Program-made: the position numbers and the translations under genes
Shown: one piece after another, positions 5,072 to 5,251 of the stretch
Layout: each line of letters begins with the position of its first letter
Position numbering within the stretch: position 1 is the first letter of the stretch
DNA from: Bacillota bacterium
Lineage (GTDB): Bacteria; Bacillota; Dethiobacteria; DTU022
Assembly (NCBI GenBank): GCA_012510305.1
Contig: JAAZIE010000052.1
Location: 1 to 5,251 of the forward strand
Reading direction: 5' to 3'
DNA length: 5,251 bases
The notes under the pieces: model-generated
Databases searched by the model: none
What the model was told of the DNA's origin: nothing
What the model saw: the letters and a program-made list of their open reading frames with translations, nothing else

Positions 5072-5251
5072 CTATTTGATTCCCAGCTCCGTCAACGACT
5101 TTTCAATAATTTGCCGGAGATGTTCCGGCGATGCCTCCCGCAAATTGTTGTCGGCCCGCCCGGGAGTGAACATCAGCGGCACCAGGGGCGCCAGATCGCT
5201 CTCTGCAGTAATATACTGCGCCACCAGGTCGCCGACTTTAAGCCTGCGGTA
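5072..5251 (-). CDS. C-terminal end of a probable iron-containing alcohol dehydrogenase family protein (partial)
   Basis: An open frame enters from the window edge and stops at TAG (5072-5074), giving 59 residues beginning YRRLKVGDLVAQ and ending SLTELGIK. The segment FTPGRADNNLREASPEHLRQ followed by IIEKSL matches the usual closing pattern of group III iron-containing alcohol dehydrogenases: a short helix, an Arg, Asn-Asn, then T/S-x-E-D/H-L and a last helix. The metal- and NAD-binding parts lie outside the window, so the family call is only moderate. If right, and given the neighbouring nucleotidyltransferase, one candidate role is reduction of phosphonoacetaldehyde to 2-hydroxyethylphosphonate; an unrelated alcohol or polyol dehydrogenase, or another family altogether, is possible. 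It is transcribed with the genes downstream, 23 bases before the GTG start of the next gene. Confidence 0.6.
   Translation of the reverse strand, partial: YRRLKVGDLVAQYITAESDLAPLVPLMFTPGRADNNLREASPEHLRQIIEKSLTELGIK

Overview
The window looks like a bacterial chromosome segment carrying part of a cell-surface polymer operon that ends next to a complete insertion sequence. The CDP-glycerol-type glycerophosphotransferase homologue, the strong Shine-Dalgarno sites, the GTG/TTG starts and the moderately GC-rich genes suggest a Firmicute, perhaps a clostridial or Peptococcaceae-like anaerobe. This placement is an inference from gene content only. All real genes found lie on the minus strand, so the operon reads from right to left.

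Right to left, the window holds: (i) 5072-5251, the last 59 codons of a gene whose C-terminus resembles iron-containing alcohol dehydrogenases; (ii) 4251-5048, a sugar-phosphate/phosphocholine/phosphonate-type nucleotidyltransferase; (iii) a 99-base gap with no clear promoter; (iv) 2967-4151, a GT-B (GT4-like) glycosyltransferase; (v) 1716-2951, a TagB/TagF-like glycerophosphotransferase. Together they suggest synthesis and transfer of a nucleotide-activated phospho- or phosphono-alcohol onto a surface glycan. The exact substrate cannot be read from this window.

The left third (about 28-1681, 1654 bases) is an intact IS110-family element with an IS1111-like layout: a DEDD/serine transposase on the minus strand, a short leader, a long non-coding 3' end of about 420 bases, and 11-bp subterminal inverted repeats (31-41 and 1664-1674) lying 3 and 7 bases inside the inferred ends. 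Both ends are marked by the same CT dinucleotide (+ strand 26-27 and 1680-1681), which fits a recombination core.

The main result is that the non-coding 3' end can be read as a bridge RNA on the transposase strand. One loop (about 209-247) carries two segments complementary to the two halves of this element's own insertion site. A second loop (about 85-130) carries a segment identical to the element's right terminus through the core. In addition, a perfect -35 (TTGACA, right end) and a perfect -10 (TATAAT, left end) are separated in the integrated copy but would lie 18 bases apart if the element circularised. The reconstructed empty site is a GC-rich REP-like palindrome just downstream of the glycerophosphotransferase gene, so the element appears to be programmed for such palindromes.
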